From Flavobacterium psychrotolerans (GTDB lineage Bacteria > Bacteroidota > Bacteroidia > Flavobacteriales > Flavobacteriaceae), in NCBI RefSeq assembly GCF_003097635.1, contig NZ_QCZI01000004.1, positions 1 to 64,000 on the forward strand: DNA of 64,000 nt, given 5' to 3'. The position numbers and the translations under genes were made by a program. Below are positions 10,175 through 20,434 of the stretch, one piece after another (position 1 is the stretch's first letter; every line of letters starts with the position of its first letter). The notes below the pieces were generated by a model. That model was not told where the DNA came from and did no database searches. It was given only the letters and a program-made list of their open reading frames with translations.

Positions 10175-12397
10175 ATGGTTGAGATTGATATAGAAAAGGA
10201 AAATAAAGCAATTGCAAAGGAATACAAGGAATTGCTTCGCATTAGTTATCAGACTTTAACAGATGAAGATAAGAAACTCATTCGTAAAGCATTTGATGTA
10301 TCCGTTGATGCCCACAAAGACCAGCGCCGCAAATCAGGTGAAGCTTATATTTTCCATCCTATTGCTGTAGCTAAAATTGTTGCTTCAGAAATTGGCCTAG
10401 GAGCCAATTCAATTGCTGCAGCTTTGTTGCATGACGTTGTAGAAGACACTCCTGTAACAATTCAGGATATTGAACGCTTATTTAACCCTAAGGTTGCGCA
10501 ACTGGTTGAAGGTTTAACAAAAATATCATTAGTCCAAAAGGATCTAAATGTATCAATGCAAGCCGAGAATTTTCGCAAAATGATTCTTACCCTCAATGAT
10601 GATGTTCGTGTAATCCTTATAAAACTGGCCGATCGTTTGCACAACATGCAAACCATGGAATCGATGCAGGAAGACAAACAAACCAAAATTGCTTCCGAAA
10701 CCTTATATATATATGCCCCTCTCGCCCACCGTTTGGGTTTATACAACATCAAAACAAAACTGGAAGATTTAGGTTTAAAATATACCGAACCAAAGGTTTA
10801 TAACGATATTGTAAGTAAAATTAAAGAAACTAAAGAAGAACAAGATGCCTATATAAAAGACATTTCTGATGTCCTCAAAAAATCACTTGATGAAGAAGAA
10901 ATTGATTATATTCTAAAGGGAAGACCAAAATCAATCTATTCTATCTACAGAAAAATGAAGGCACAAAACGTGAGCTTTGATGAGGTATATGATAAATTTG
11001 CTCTTCGCATCGTATATAAATCTACCCCTCACGAAGAAAAATTTCTGGCTTGGAAAATATATTCTATCGTAACCGATCATTACAGACCAAGTCCTAGCCG
11101 CTTGCGAGATTGGATTTCATCACCAAAATCTACAGGCTATGAAGCTTTGCATATCACCGTAATGGGACCTAAAGGAAGATGGGTAGAAGTCCAAGTTCGA
11201 AGTGAACGCATGGATGAAATTGCAGAAAAAGGGTATGCGGCACATTACAAATATAAAAATGGAGGCACTGAAGAAAGTGGCTTAGATGTGTGGCTCAATT
11301 TATTGAAAGAAGCTTTAGAGAGTTCTGAAACCAATGCGGTTGATTTTGTAGAAGATTTCAAAATGAATCTTTACTCAAAAGAGATCTTTGTATTTACTCC
11401 AAAAGGCGAAATAAAATCCTTACCAAAAGGTGCGACATCACTCGATTTTGCCTTTAGTATCCATTCCGAAATAGGAATTAAAACCCGAGGAACTCGTGTA
11501 AACGGAAAATTAGTACCACTCAACACGGAACTAAAAAGTGGAGATCAAATTGAAATTATCACCTCTCAAAATCAAAAACCAACCGTCCATTGGTTGGATT
11601 ATGTGACTACTTCCAGAGCGAAAAATAAAATCAGAAATGTTCTCAATGAGAATACTAAGAAAATAGCCGAAGAAGGAAAAGAAATATTAACCCGAAAATT
11701 GAGGCATCTTAAAATTACGGTTAACGAGCAGGTAATTAATGAATTGGTTAACTTTTTTAGTTTAAAAACAAGCTTGGATTTATTTTACCGAACAGGAATT
11801 GGTTCTATTGAAAATCAGCAACTCAAGGAATATGCAGCTCAAAAAAGCAATTCGTTGATGAATTTCTTCAAAAGCAAAATTAAGCGTTCTCCAACAAGTA
11901 CGGCTGATGCAGACATTCATAGACAGGTCATCAACAAAAATTATGACATGTTGGTTTTTGGAGCAGAACAAGACAAATTAGATTACAAACTGTCTTCCTG
12001 CTGCAATCCAATTCCCGGTGATGACGTATTTGGATTTATTACTATTAATGAAGGCATAAAAGTGCATAAAAAAGATTGTCCCAATGCCATAAGCATGCAA
12101 TCCAACTATGCATATCGCATTATTTTAGCCAAATGGATTGATTCTACACAACAGGAATTTAAAGCCATATTGAACATTACAGGTATGGACACTATTGGTC
12201 TTACAAACAAGTTAACCAAGGTGATTTCGAATAATATGAACGTAAATATTCAAAGTATTTTCTTGAGCGGTGAAGCTGGTATTTTTAAAGGTAAGGTTGT
12301 CGTGGTAGTGCAAAACAATTCTATATTGAATAAAATGATAGAAAACATAAAAAAAATTGATGGTGTTGATAAAGTAACAAGAGTATATAAAAATTAG
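10175..12397 (+). CDS. spoT: Bifunctional (p)ppGpp synthetase/hydrolase
   Basis: 740 aa, the usual length for RelA/SpoT proteins. An N-terminal HD hydrolase domain with H86-D87 and the following VVEDT motif is intact, so degradation of (p)ppGpp is expected. The synthetase domain (~235-350) holds GRPKSIYSIYRKM and STGYEALH. It is followed by a TGS domain (~390-450, VFTPKGEIKSLP), a helical/zinc-finger-like segment with adjacent cysteines (SSCCNPIPGDD, ~608) and a C-terminal ACT domain (~665-740). It appears to be the only long RSH gene here and lies 61 bp upstream of the Fur-family gene. Confidence 0.95.
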   Translation: MVEIDIEKENKAIAKEYKELLRISYQTLTDEDKKLIRKAFDVSVDAHKDQRRKSGEAYIFHPIAVAKIVASEIGLGANSIAAALLHDVVEDTPVTIQDIERLFNPKVAQLVEGLTKISLVQKDLNVSMQAENFRKMILTLNDDVRVILIKLADRLHNMQTMESMQEDKQTKIASETLYIYAPLAHRLGLYNIKTKLEDLGLKYTEPKVYNDIVSKIKETKEEQDAYIKDISDVLKKSLDEEEIDYILKGRPKSIYSIYRKMKAQNVSFDEVYDKFALRIVYKSTPHEEKFLAWKIYSIVTDHYRPSPSRLRDWISSPKSTGYEALHITVMGPKGRWVEVQVRSERMDEIAEKGYAAHYKYKNGGTEESGLDVWLNLLKEALESSETNAVDFVEDFKMNLYSKEIFVFTPKGEIKSLPKGATSLDFAFSIHSEIGIKTRGTRVNGKLVPLNTELKSGDQIEIITSQNQKPTVHWLDYVTTSRAKNKIRNVLNENTKKIAEEGKEILTRKLRHLKITVNEQVINELVNFFSLKTSLDLFYRTGIGSIENQQLKEYAAQKSNSLMNFFKSKIKRSPTSTADADIHRQVINKNYDMLVFGAEQDKLDYKLSSCCNPIPGDDVFGFITINEGIKVHKKDCPNAISMQSNYAYRIILAKWIDSTQQEFKAILNITGMDTIGLTNKLTKVISNNMNVNIQSIFLSGEAGIFKGKVVVVVQNNSILNKMIENIKKIDGVDKVTRVYKN

Positions 12398-12446
12398 AAG
12401 TTTCGAACTTTAAACTTTAAACGTTTAAACTTATAAAATAAAAAAT

Positions 12447-12454
12447 TATCTTTG
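12447..12454 (+). promoter_or_regulatory. -7 promoter motif of the Fur-family gene
   Basis: TATCTTTG matches TAnnTTTG perfectly. The ATG is only 5 nt after its last base, so the mRNA would be leaderless or nearly so. No good -33 TTG was found. Confidence 0.5.
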
Positions 12455-12458
12455 CCAC

Positions 12459-12965
12459 ATGACACTAATATCTGTTGATAACAGCAAAAACCAAGAAATT
12501 GTAAAAAATGTTTTTACATTGTATCTTGAAAATAAAGGACATAGAAAAACTCCTGAACGCTATGCTATTCTTCAGGAAATTTATGACAACGAAGAACATT
12601 TTGATATTGAAAATCTCTACATCAAAATGAAGAACAAAAACTATCGCGTAAGCAGGGCAACCCTCTACAATACCATTGAATTGCTGTTAGATTGCGCTTT
12701 AGTTCGTAAACATCAGTTCGGGCAAAATCAAGCCCATTACGAAAAATCATACTTCGACAAACAACACGATCACATTATCATGACCGATACTGGCGAAGTA
12801 ATCGAATTTTGCGATCCCCGAATCCAAATGATAAAAAAAACTATCGAAGAAATTTTTGATATCGATATTCATAATCACTCCCTCTACTTTTACGGAAGCA
12901 AGAAACAGAAAAAAAATAATCATTCGGACGACTCAGAAGTTGTCCCTTCAATAGAAACAAATTAA
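12459..12965 (+). CDS. Fur/PerR-family metal-dependent repressor
   Basis: 168 aa. A winged-helix DNA-binding half ([30 protein letters not shown]) precedes a dimerisation half with the metal-site motif [20 protein letters not shown]. The CxxC structural-zinc pairs of some Fur proteins are absent; the C-terminus is a Lys/Ser-rich tail. It sits between spoT and purA with only 18 bp to purA, so the two are probably co-transcribed. Whether it senses iron, peroxide or zinc cannot be decided from sequence alone. Confidence 0.88.
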   Translation: MTLISVDNSKNQEIVKNVFTLYLENKGHRKTPERYAILQEIYDNEEHFDIENLYIKMKNKNYRVSRATLYNTIELLLDCALVRKHQFGQNQAHYEKSYFDKQHDHIIMTDTGEVIEFCDPRIQMIKKTIEEIFDIDIHNHSLYFYGSKKQKKNNHSDDSEVVPSIETN

Positions 12966-12983
12966 CTACAAACAACACACAGA

Positions 12984-14255
12984 ATGACCGTAGATTTATT
13001 ACTAGGATTGCAATGGGGAGACGAAGGCAAAGGGAAAATTGTTGACGTTTTAACCTCAAATTATGATATTATCGCTCGTTTTCAAGGTGGCCCAAATGCT
13101 GGTCACACTTTAGAATTTGACGGAATCAAACACGTTTTAAGAACGATTCCATCCGGGATTTTCCACAAAAAATCAATCAACATTATTGGAAACGGAGTGG
13201 TCATTGACCCTGTAGTTTTCAAAAGTGAAATTGATGGTCTTGCCAAATTCAATCTGGACATCAAAAACAAGCTGATTATTTCCAGAAAAGCACATTTAAT
13301 TTTGCCAACGCATCGCCTGCTTGATGCGGCTTCTGAAGCTTCTAAAGGTAAAGCCAAAATTGGTTCTACCCTTAAAGGAATTGGTCCAACGTATATGGAC
13401 AAAACCGGAAGAAACGGAATACGCATTGGTGATATTGAATTAGAGGATTTTGCAGCACGTTACCGAGCATTGGCCGACAAGCACGAAGCCATGATTGCTT
13501 TTTATAACGTAGATATTCAGTACGACCTGCCGGAATTAGAAAAAGAGTTTTTCGAAGCCGTTGAAGAATTGAAAAAACTAACTTTTATTGACAGTGAAGA
13601 ATATTTACATCAGGCACAAAAATCAGGAAAATCTATTTTATGCGAAGGAGCTCAAGGATCTTTATTGGATGTTGATTTCGGAACATATCCGTTTGTGACT
13701 TCCTCAAACACCACTGCGGCTGGTGCTTGTACCGGTTTAGGAATTGCCCCAAATAAAATCAAAGAAGTTTATGGAATTTTCAAGGCCTACACTACACGTG
13801 TGGGAAGCGGACCATTTCCTACTGAAGATTTTGAAGATGCAGGTGATACTATGGCAAGTGTTGGAAACGAATTTGGCTCTGTTACAGGAAGAAAAAGACG
13901 TTGCGGTTGGCTGGATTTAGTAGCCTTGAAATATGCTGTTCAAATCAATGGAGTAACGCAATTGATGATGATGAAAGGTGATGTTTTATCTGGGTTTGAA
14001 ACCTTAAAAATATGTACTTCATACAATTATAAAGGAGAAATTATTGACCATTTGCCTTACAACATCGAGCCGGAAAATGTAACGCCAATATACAAAGAAT
14101 TCAAGGGTTGGAAAGCCGATTTAACCGGTATGACTACTTACGACGAATTGCCAATTGAGCTAAAACAATACATTGAATTCATAGAAACAGAAGTTGAAGT
14201 TCCAATAAAAATTATTTCTGTCGGACCAGATCGGAAGCAAACTATTACAAAATAA
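12984..14255 (+). CDS. purA: Adenylosuccinate synthase
   Basis: 423 aa, full length. It has the P-loop-like GDEGKGKIVD at the N-terminus, the IMP/GTP-binding stretches GPNAGHT, GSTLKGIGPTY, GAQGSLLDVDFGTYPFVTSSN and the GRKRRCGWLD motif. It catalyses IMP + aspartate + GTP to adenylosuccinate, the first committed step to AMP, in the cytoplasm. It lies 18 bp after the Fur-family gene and ends at a strong terminator. Confidence 0.97.
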   Translation: MTVDLLLGLQWGDEGKGKIVDVLTSNYDIIARFQGGPNAGHTLEFDGIKHVLRTIPSGIFHKKSINIIGNGVVIDPVVFKSEIDGLAKFNLDIKNKLIISRKAHLILPTHRLLDAASEASKGKAKIGSTLKGIGPTYMDKTGRNGIRIGDIELEDFAARYRALADKHEAMIAFYNVDIQYDLPELEKEFFEAVEELKKLTFIDSEEYLHQAQKSGKSILCEGAQGSLLDVDFGTYPFVTSSNTTAAGACTGLGIAPNKIKEVYGIFKAYTTRVGSGPFPTEDFEDAGDTMASVGNEFGSVTGRKRRCGWLDLVALKYAVQINGVTQLMMMKGDVLSGFETLKICTSYNYKGEIIDHLPYNIEPENVTPIYKEFKGWKADLTGMTTYDELPIELKQYIEFIETEVEVPIKIISVGPDRKQTITK

Positions 14256-14260
14256 ACGAA

Positions 14261-14291
14261 AAACGCTTTGAGAAATCAAAGCGTTTTTTTT
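14261..14291 (+). terminator. Rho-independent terminator after purA
   Basis: A perfect 10-bp stem AAACGCTTTG / CAAAGCGTTT with a 6-nt loop, followed by a run of T residues. Confidence 0.88.
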
Positions 14292-14310
14292 AACCAAGGG
14301 CATATTAAAA

Positions 14311-15444
14311 ATGAAAAGTACCAAACTATTTACCAAATTTTTCGAGAGCGAAAAAGCAGGCGGAATCCTTTTAGTTTTCATTACCATCATTTCACTATTG
14401 CTTGCCAATTCGGTATGGCAAAAGGAATATATTGAGTTTTGGCATCAACCTGTTGGTTCACATAGTTTGGTCGATTGGATCAATGATGGTTTGATGGCGA
14501 TTTTCTTTTTGCTCATTGGTTTAGAATTAGAACGCGAAGTCTATCTTGGGGAACTTTCCAGTATTAAAAATGCAGCATTGCCCGTCATTGCCGCATTTGG
14601 GGGAATGTTGATTCCTGCAGGAATTTTTCTTTGGCTTAATTTTGGAACTGCCACCCAATCGGGAGCCGGAATACCAATGGCAACCGATATTGCTTTTGCC
14701 ATAGGCATATTATCACTTTTGGGGAGTCGCGTGCCCACTTCCTTAAAAGTTTTTTTAACAGCCTTAGCGGTAATCGACGATTTAGGGGCTATCGTCGTGA
14801 TTGCTATTTTTTACACCAAGACCATTGCGTTCACCAATGTACTGATTGCACTGGGAATTTGGGTGATTTTACTACTTTTGAACCGAATGAAAGTACGCAA
14901 TTTAATTCCCTATTTAGTTGGTGGAGTTGCCATGTGGTATTTTATGCTGAATTCCGGTATTCACGCTACAATTACAGGTGTTTTAGTAGCCTTTGCAATT
15001 CCTTTTGGCAATGGGAACAAAAAATCGACCTCTTATATTTTACAGAACATTTTGCACATTCCAGTAGCTTTTTTCATTCTGCCCTTATTCGCATTGGCAA
15101 ATACGTGCATTCCTATTGGAGCTCACTTAGGAAATGGTTTAACTCATGTGAATAGCCTAGGAATTATTCTGGGTTTGGTTTTTGGAAAACCCTTAGGAAT
15201 TTGGCTTTTTTCCTTTATTGGTGTGGGTTTGGGACTTTGTACTTTACCCAATGATCTGAAATGGAAAAACATCATCGGTGCGGGATTTTTAGGTGGCATT
15301 GGGTTCACCATGTCCATTTTCATTACGTTATTGGCTTTTGAGAATCATGAAGTAATTAACAATTCTAAAATTGCAATTTTAGTGGCTTCCCTAATTGCTG
15401 GAAGTATCGGTTTTGTGGTATTGAAGCAGAGTTTTAAGAAATAA
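14311..15444 (+). CDS. nhaA: Na+/H+ antiporter NhaA
   Basis: 377 aa integral membrane protein with about 12 helices. The hallmarks are PMATDIAFAIGILSLLGSRVP and AVIDDLGAIVVIAIFY, whose paired aspartates correspond to the ion-binding D163/D164 of E. coli NhaA, plus GGIGFTMSIFI near the C-terminus. It exchanges internal Na+ for external H+ for pH and salt homeostasis. The gene stands alone after the purA terminator. Confidence 0.96.
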   Translation: MKSTKLFTKFFESEKAGGILLVFITIISLLLANSVWQKEYIEFWHQPVGSHSLVDWINDGLMAIFFLLIGLELEREVYLGELSSIKNAALPVIAAFGGMLIPAGIFLWLNFGTATQSGAGIPMATDIAFAIGILSLLGSRVPTSLKVFLTALAVIDDLGAIVVIAIFYTKTIAFTNVLIALGIWVILLLLNRMKVRNLIPYLVGGVAMWYFMLNSGIHATITGVLVAFAIPFGNGNKKSTSYILQNILHIPVAFFILPLFALANTCIPIGAHLGNGLTHVNSLGIILGLVFGKPLGIWLFSFIGVGLGLCTLPNDLKWKNIIGAGFLGGIGFTMSIFITLLAFENHEVINNSKIAILVASLIAGSIGFVVLKQSFKK

Positions 15445-15657
15445 ATTTTTAAAATCCCGCCACGGCGAGACGATTGATAATTCTTAACTCAAGCACCTTT
15501 AAGTATTTAATAGTTTGTATAAATTCCTTATCATTGATTTCCCACAGTGTCTAATCTGGCTACACCAGCTTATAATCTAATTTAGATTATAAGTAATAAT
15601 TAACTACTTTTGAATTCTGCACCAGAACAATAATTCAATACTAAAAGTCCAAATAAT

Positions 15658-18126
15658 ATGCGTTTTACCTCTAAAACATTAATGATTCTGATATTATTTA
15701 GTGCCATTTCCTATGCGCAACAAATTAATCCTTACAAAGCGCCGCTCTATTGGAACCCTTATGAATACCACATTATTAGGGAACAAAATGGGATTCCTAA
15801 TAATTATATTCCAGAAAATGAATTATTGGCTAACATCAATTGGGTAGATAGCCATTTGAAATCACACGGTTTTAACATGATTTGTACCGATGGATGGGGC
15901 GATACGTCCCAACTAAATGTAAACGGATATAGAAAAAGCCATTCCGTAAATTGGGTTCATGATTTTGCCTGGTGGTCGGCCGAGTTGCAATCCAGAGGAA
16001 TGACCTTAGGAATTTATCACAATCCGCTTTGGATAAATGTAGATAAAAACGACACCTCGACTCTGATTACGGGAACAAACATACCCGTATCAAGTCTTAT
16101 GGATTCTAATGAAAATGCCTTATGGTTCAAATGGGTGCATGTGGACAGACCCGGCGCTGAAGCCTATGTAAAAGGATGTGTTCAATATTATGCCGACATG
16201 GGTGTGAAATATTTACGGGTTGATTTCCTTTCATGGTTTGAAACAGGATATGACCGCAACATGGGAACCGTTGGTCCATCAAGACCTCATTCAGAATACG
16301 TGACTGCGCTAAAATGGATGCGAGAAGCCTGTGATGCCAATGGCGTTTATTTGAGTTTGGTCATGCCCAGTTTGAACAACAATGCCGAAGAGGAAAAAAT
16401 ATATGGACATCTCTTTCGAATTAACGGAGACGCTGGTTCGGGTTCTTGGTACAAATTTAGTGATGAGGACAGAGGAATTCATTATACAACGTGGTCACAG
16501 TATGCCACAGCCTTTGACGGATTTGTCTATTGGTCTCAAATGTCAGGAAAAAACTTAGTCCAATTAGATGGCGATTTTATCCGACTAAACACTTTTGCCA
16601 ATGATGACGAGAAACGCAGTATCGTTTCGCTAAACTTACTTGCCGGAGGTCCCGTTGCCATTGCAGATCAATATTCAAGTATAGGAAATGACCTTTGGTT
16701 GTACCAAAATGATGAAATGCTGGCTTTAAATACCGATAAATTTGTGGCACATCCCCTTAGCAACGATCCTCTGAATGATTTGAGCCAGACTTGGAAAGGT
16801 CAATTAAGCAATGGCGACTGGGTTATTGGATTCTTTAACAGGGAAACAACTTCAGTAACGCGTTCCATGAATTTTTCAAGCCTCGGCATTACGGGAAATG
16901 TAAACGTTCATGACCTTTGGCAACACACCGAAATGGGTGGCATGAGTAGCATAAGTGTAACCGTTCCCCCACACGGTTGCGCCATTTATAAGCTGGCCGC
17001 CGGAGCAACCAATTGCACCGCTCAAAGTATTACGTTCAATGTCGTGGCCAACCAAGTGTATGGTGGGACTGATTTTTCGCCATCGACTACAGCCTCATCT
17101 GGTTTGCCGATTGCTTTTGAAGTCGCTTCGGGACCAGCAACCATCGTAAACAATCAAATTCACCTCACGGGTTTAAACGGAACCGTTTATGTCCAGGCCA
17201 AACAAGCGGGAGATGCAACCTATTGTGCTGCCATTCCTGCGATACAGTCATTTCAAGTTTCGGGCGGACATCAAACAGTCATGTACACGGCAGGAACATT
17301 TGATGGTTGGTCTTTAAAACCCATGACTTTTGTAAATGACGAATGGGTAATAGAAAACGTTGCTATAACCGCTGGAGCGCATCAGCTTAAATTTGCCAAC
17401 ACGGGCAATTGGACTGGTATCGATTGGGGAATTGGTATTGGGCTAACGGGAACGGCAGCGGTAAGCACTGGTGGTGCGGCAAACATTTCGTTTACAGCAA
17501 CTACTTCAGGAACCTATTCCATTCATTTTAATGACATTACCTTACAGTATTCCATTGTTTATACCGTGAATCACCAAACGGAAATGTATGCCGCTGGTAC
17601 TTTCAGCAATTGGGGCCTTGCCCCAATGACGCTTGTTAATGGCGTTTGGGAGCTACAAAACGTGGCATTGGCAGCGGGAACCTATGAATTGAAATTTGCC
17701 AACACCAATAATTTTACCGGAATTGATTGGGGCAACAACGTTGGGCTTGTTGGAACGGCACAAGTAACCACGGGAGGAAGTGCCAACATCTCTTTTACAA
17801 TACCCTCGGCAGGAACTTACAGCATCACTTTCAATGATATTAATTTGGACTATGCCCTAACCTCAACGCTTGGCGTTACTGGGGAAACACTTGAAGGCTT
17901 CAACCTCTACCCTAACCCTGCCAAAAGCAGCATCACATTACATGCCTCCCAAACCATCCAGAAAGCAGTCATTACTGATATGACCGGTAGGAAAATAACA
18001 GAACAGGCATTAAATTGCACCGATTGCAGTGTTGATGTTTCCTTCTTGCCAAATGGCATCTATGTGATTACGGCAATTAGCGGGGAAGCCGTGGCTAAAG
18101 AAAAATTGATTGTGGAAAGGAAGTAA
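15658..18126 (+). CDS. Secreted clan GH-D (GH27-like) glycosidase with T9SS type A domain
   Basis: 822 aa. A signal peptide (cleavage after ISYAQ) precedes a TIM-barrel with the clan GH-D pattern: YLRVDF with candidate nucleophile D189 and RINGD with R254 and candidate acid/base D258. An all-beta C-subdomain (~345-455) follows, then an Ig-like module (~460-540), two ~100-aa tandem starch-module-like repeats (MYTAGTFDGW at ~541 and MYAAGTFSNW at ~642) and a type A sorting domain (FNLYPNPAKSS ... VDVSFLPNGIYV). Alpha-galactosidase and isomalto-dextranase are the nearest known activities. With the GH13 gene 2.3 kb away, alpha-glucan use is plausible but not proven. Confidence 0.75.
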   Translation: MRFTSKTLMILILFSAISYAQQINPYKAPLYWNPYEYHIIREQNGIPNNYIPENELLANINWVDSHLKSHGFNMICTDGWGDTSQLNVNGYRKSHSVNWVHDFAWWSAELQSRGMTLGIYHNPLWINVDKNDTSTLITGTNIPVSSLMDSNENALWFKWVHVDRPGAEAYVKGCVQYYADMGVKYLRVDFLSWFETGYDRNMGTVGPSRPHSEYVTALKWMREACDANGVYLSLVMPSLNNNAEEEKIYGHLFRINGDAGSGSWYKFSDEDRGIHYTTWSQYATAFDGFVYWSQMSGKNLVQLDGDFIRLNTFANDDEKRSIVSLNLLAGGPVAIADQYSSIGNDLWLYQNDEMLALNTDKFVAHPLSNDPLNDLSQTWKGQLSNGDWVIGFFNRETTSVTRSMNFSSLGITGNVNVHDLWQHTEMGGMSSISVTVPPHGCAIYKLAAGATNCTAQSITFNVVANQVYGGTDFSPSTTASSGLPIAFEVASGPATIVNNQIHLTGLNGTVYVQAKQAGDATYCAAIPAIQSFQVSGGHQTVMYTAGTFDGWSLKPMTFVNDEWVIENVAITAGAHQLKFANTGNWTGIDWGIGIGLTGTAAVSTGGAANISFTATTSGTYSIHFNDITLQYSIVYTVNHQTEMYAAGTFSNWGLAPMTLVNGVWELQNVALAAGTYELKFANTNNFTGIDWGNNVGLVGTAQVTTGGSANISFTIPSAGTYSITFNDINLDYALTSTLGVTGETLEGFNLYPNPAKSSITLHASQTIQKAVITDMTGRKITEQALNCTDCSVDVSFLPNGIYVITAISGEAVAKEKLIVERK

Positions 18127-18180
18127 AAAAAAAGGAAACATTTAACGCTTCGTTACTACCCTGCGATATTTTATATCTTC

Positions 18181-18216
18181 ATTGTTTCTCAAAGTCAAGA
18201 GATTTTGAGAAACAAT
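18181..18216. terminator. Bidirectional hairpin terminator
   Basis: A 13-bp perfect inverted repeat (ATTGTTTCTCAAA / TTTGAGAAACAAT) with a 10-nt loop lies between the convergent glycosidase and acyltransferase genes. It has no long T run, so its use as a terminator is inferred from position. Confidence 0.65.
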
Positions 18217-18221
18217 ATAAT

Positions 18222-19322
18222 TTACCTATCTCTAAAGTTCAATATTGGTTTCTCATAATATTTATAAAGTACGGATGAACCTACTAGTACAAAAAACCAA
18301 AATAATAGGTATTTGACAATGCCATCAATTTCATTCGTTGGTGCAAAGTTATCCCGAACTACTTCTGCTATTAAGGCTAAATTTAAAAGATACATTGAAT
18401 ATGATATTTTACTAACATGAGTTATTATCCCAACAAACACCCCTTTATGCATCTTTATACTTTCGGCAAAAGGCAATAAAAACATAGCTGAAATAGGTCC
18501 TAGAGCAAAATAAATCACTTGTTTATATAGAGTATTGTATTCTGCTTCATAATTTAACACGAAAACAATTAAACCAATACCTATTATAAAACTGCTGGTT
18601 TTAAACTTCACCCAATAATTATTGAAATAATAATAAACCCAAGAAGCTAATAATCCGTAGGCTATACTATCCAATCTTGTCATAACAATTTTTCTAAATG
18701 TAATATCATACAAATAAAAATCATTAATGGAATAATTCATTATCCCAATTCGATACAAAAAAGGAAAGACAATCATTAATACCGTCACTAAAATAAATGA
18801 TTTTTTGGGCGTTAAAAATTTTAAAAACAGAATTAAAAATATTGGAACAGAAATGTAAAACCACTCTTCAATTGTCAAACTCCAAGACTCCCAAAAAAAA
18901 CCATGAAAAGGTGATGAAAAATTTTGGAGAAAGAAAAAAAACTTCCAATTGAACTGTTGAATATCTTCCTGAATTATTCCAAAATAAATTATCAAATAAT
19001 TTGCAAATAGAATTAAATAATAATTTGGTAATGTCCTTAACCACCTTCTTCTCCAAAATCTGATCAATTCTCGAATTCCAAATTTTTCTCCTGAATTAAT
19101 TTCTTTTAGTAATATACTTCCAATTAAATACCCGCTTAATACAAAAAACAAGTCAACACCGTCAATCATTTTGATACTCGGAAGGCTATCTAAGACGGTA
19201 TTTTTTAATAAAAAACTCCCATGCTCTTTAACAACTAAAATTATGGCAATTGCCCTAAATATATCAAGACCAAAAATTCGGTCAGTATGACAATTATCAC
19301 TATAGTCCTTTTGTATACTCAT
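18222..19322 (-). CDS. Acyltransferase 3 family membrane protein (OafA-like)
   Basis: About 366 aa from the ATG at 19322; an 11-codon longer frame from 19355 is also possible but the shorter one gives the usual N-terminus just before LDIFRAIAIILVVKEHG. It has about ten membrane segments and the DLFFVLSGYLIG motif with the RRWLRTLPNYY cluster typical of acyltransferase family 3. Such enzymes O-acylate surface sugars, lipids or antibiotics at the inner membrane. Its neighbours do not identify the substrate. Confidence 0.85.
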   Translation of the reverse strand: MSIQKDYSDNCHTDRIFGLDIFRAIAIILVVKEHGSFLLKNTVLDSLPSIKMIDGVDLFFVLSGYLIGSILLKEINSGEKFGIRELIRFWRRRWLRTLPNYYLILFANYLIIYFGIIQEDIQQFNWKFFFFLQNFSSPFHGFFWESWSLTIEEWFYISVPIFLILFLKFLTPKKSFILVTVLMIVFPFLYRIGIMNYSINDFYLYDITFRKIVMTRLDSIAYGLLASWVYYYFNNYWVKFKTSSFIIGIGLIVFVLNYEAEYNTLYKQVIYFALGPISAMFLLPFAESIKMHKGVFVGIITHVSKISYSMYLLNLALIAEVVRDNFAPTNEIDGIVKYLLFWFFVLVGSSVLYKYYEKPILNFRDR

Positions 19323-19594
19323 TAAATCAATTATTCTTCTAATATTTCTATACACTCAACTTAGTTGAGTTTTTATTTATTCCAAAAGCACCCTTTGTCC
19401 TTACAAACCAAGCAATAAAATAACTTGCCAAAAAACGTCAAATTTGACGTTGATCCGCAATTCACTTATGTTGCTTTAAAATTGTGTCATGATATACCAA
19501 ACAAGAATCTCTTTCAGAATTAAACTCATAAAAGGAATTAAAGAACGGGACAACAGTTTGAAAAATCAGGAAAGTCTATACCTTAATGATTTAT

Positions 19595-20215
19595 TTACAA
19601 TTCCTTAGTATATACTCCCTTTTTAACTTCCTTAAACCCAAGTTTTTTAAGGTATTTGAAATAATTCAAATTATTGCCTTCTGCTATGACACTGGTATAT
19701 CCTGCATCTATAAATTTTTGTCTCAGCTTAAAATAAACGTATTTGCCATTCTTAAAGTCCTTATATTCCGGAAGAACAAAATCTAAACCAACATGAAGAA
19801 CTGTTCCGTCCTCTCGGTGCGCTAAAAACAATCCCGCAACCGACATATTTCTCAATATAAAAAAACTAACGGTATTCATATCCGGATTATAGGCAAAACC
19901 AGGGAGAATTTTTTGAATTCTATCGTTGTGAAAACTTAAAAATCGTTTTAAATATTCACTTTCTGCATTAATTTCGAGTATTTCGAAGGTTTCCTTTTTA
20001 GAATAAATATTCACTAAATAATAAATATCTACCAAAACAATAATTCCATTGAGAATCCCAACAGGAAAAGCATGAATCAGGAAACCATATGTAGAAAAAA
20101 GTATAGCTCCTGTAATATTAATCCATCTAAACTTGATGATGGAACTCATTGTCATTGATAATGCTATAATCACCGAAGCGGCATATCCTATCCATGGTAA
20201 ATAATCTGTATTCAT
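19595..20215 (-). CDS. YgjV-like membrane domain fused to a GNAT-like domain
   Basis: 206 aa. Residues 1-75 hold three membrane helices of the YgjV/inner-membrane type (WIGYAASVIIALSMTMSSI, WINITGAILFSTYGFLIHA, ILNGIIVLVDIYYLVNIY). Residues ~85-206 look like a GNAT acetyltransferase with an acceptor-side KNGKYVYFKL helix and a C-terminal NLNYFKYLKKLGFKEV segment typical of the GNAT CoA-side. The two halves are usually described separately. Substrate unknown. It stands alone on the minus strand. Confidence 0.65.
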   Translation of the reverse strand: MNTDYLPWIGYAASVIIALSMTMSSIIKFRWINITGAILFSTYGFLIHAFPVGILNGIIVLVDIYYLVNIYSKKETFEILEINAESEYLKRFLSFHNDRIQKILPGFAYNPDMNTVSFFILRNMSVAGLFLAHREDGTVLHVGLDFVLPEYKDFKNGKYVYFKLRQKFIDAGYTSVIAEGNNLNYFKYLKKLGFKEVKKGVYTKEL

Positions 20216-20434
20216 AAAAATTATAATTTATTGCATTCCGTTATTGAATTGCTATTCCGTTTAAACATATCTGTATCATTATGTTTTCCGTTTAAAAAAG
20301 ATTAGAAATTTGTAAAACAGAAAACATTTGAAATACTAATTGTTCCCGTTTTTAAAAACCGACAATACAAAAAACACAAAGTGCTTTTCATGTTGTCGGT
20401 TCTATTTATTGATTCTCAATATACGTCTTTTCCT

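Noticed and set aside
15445..15657. Possible small RNA or riboswitch before the glycosidase gene
   Set aside because: Only a weak TAATTTAGATTATA dyad is present; no conserved riboswitch core was seen.
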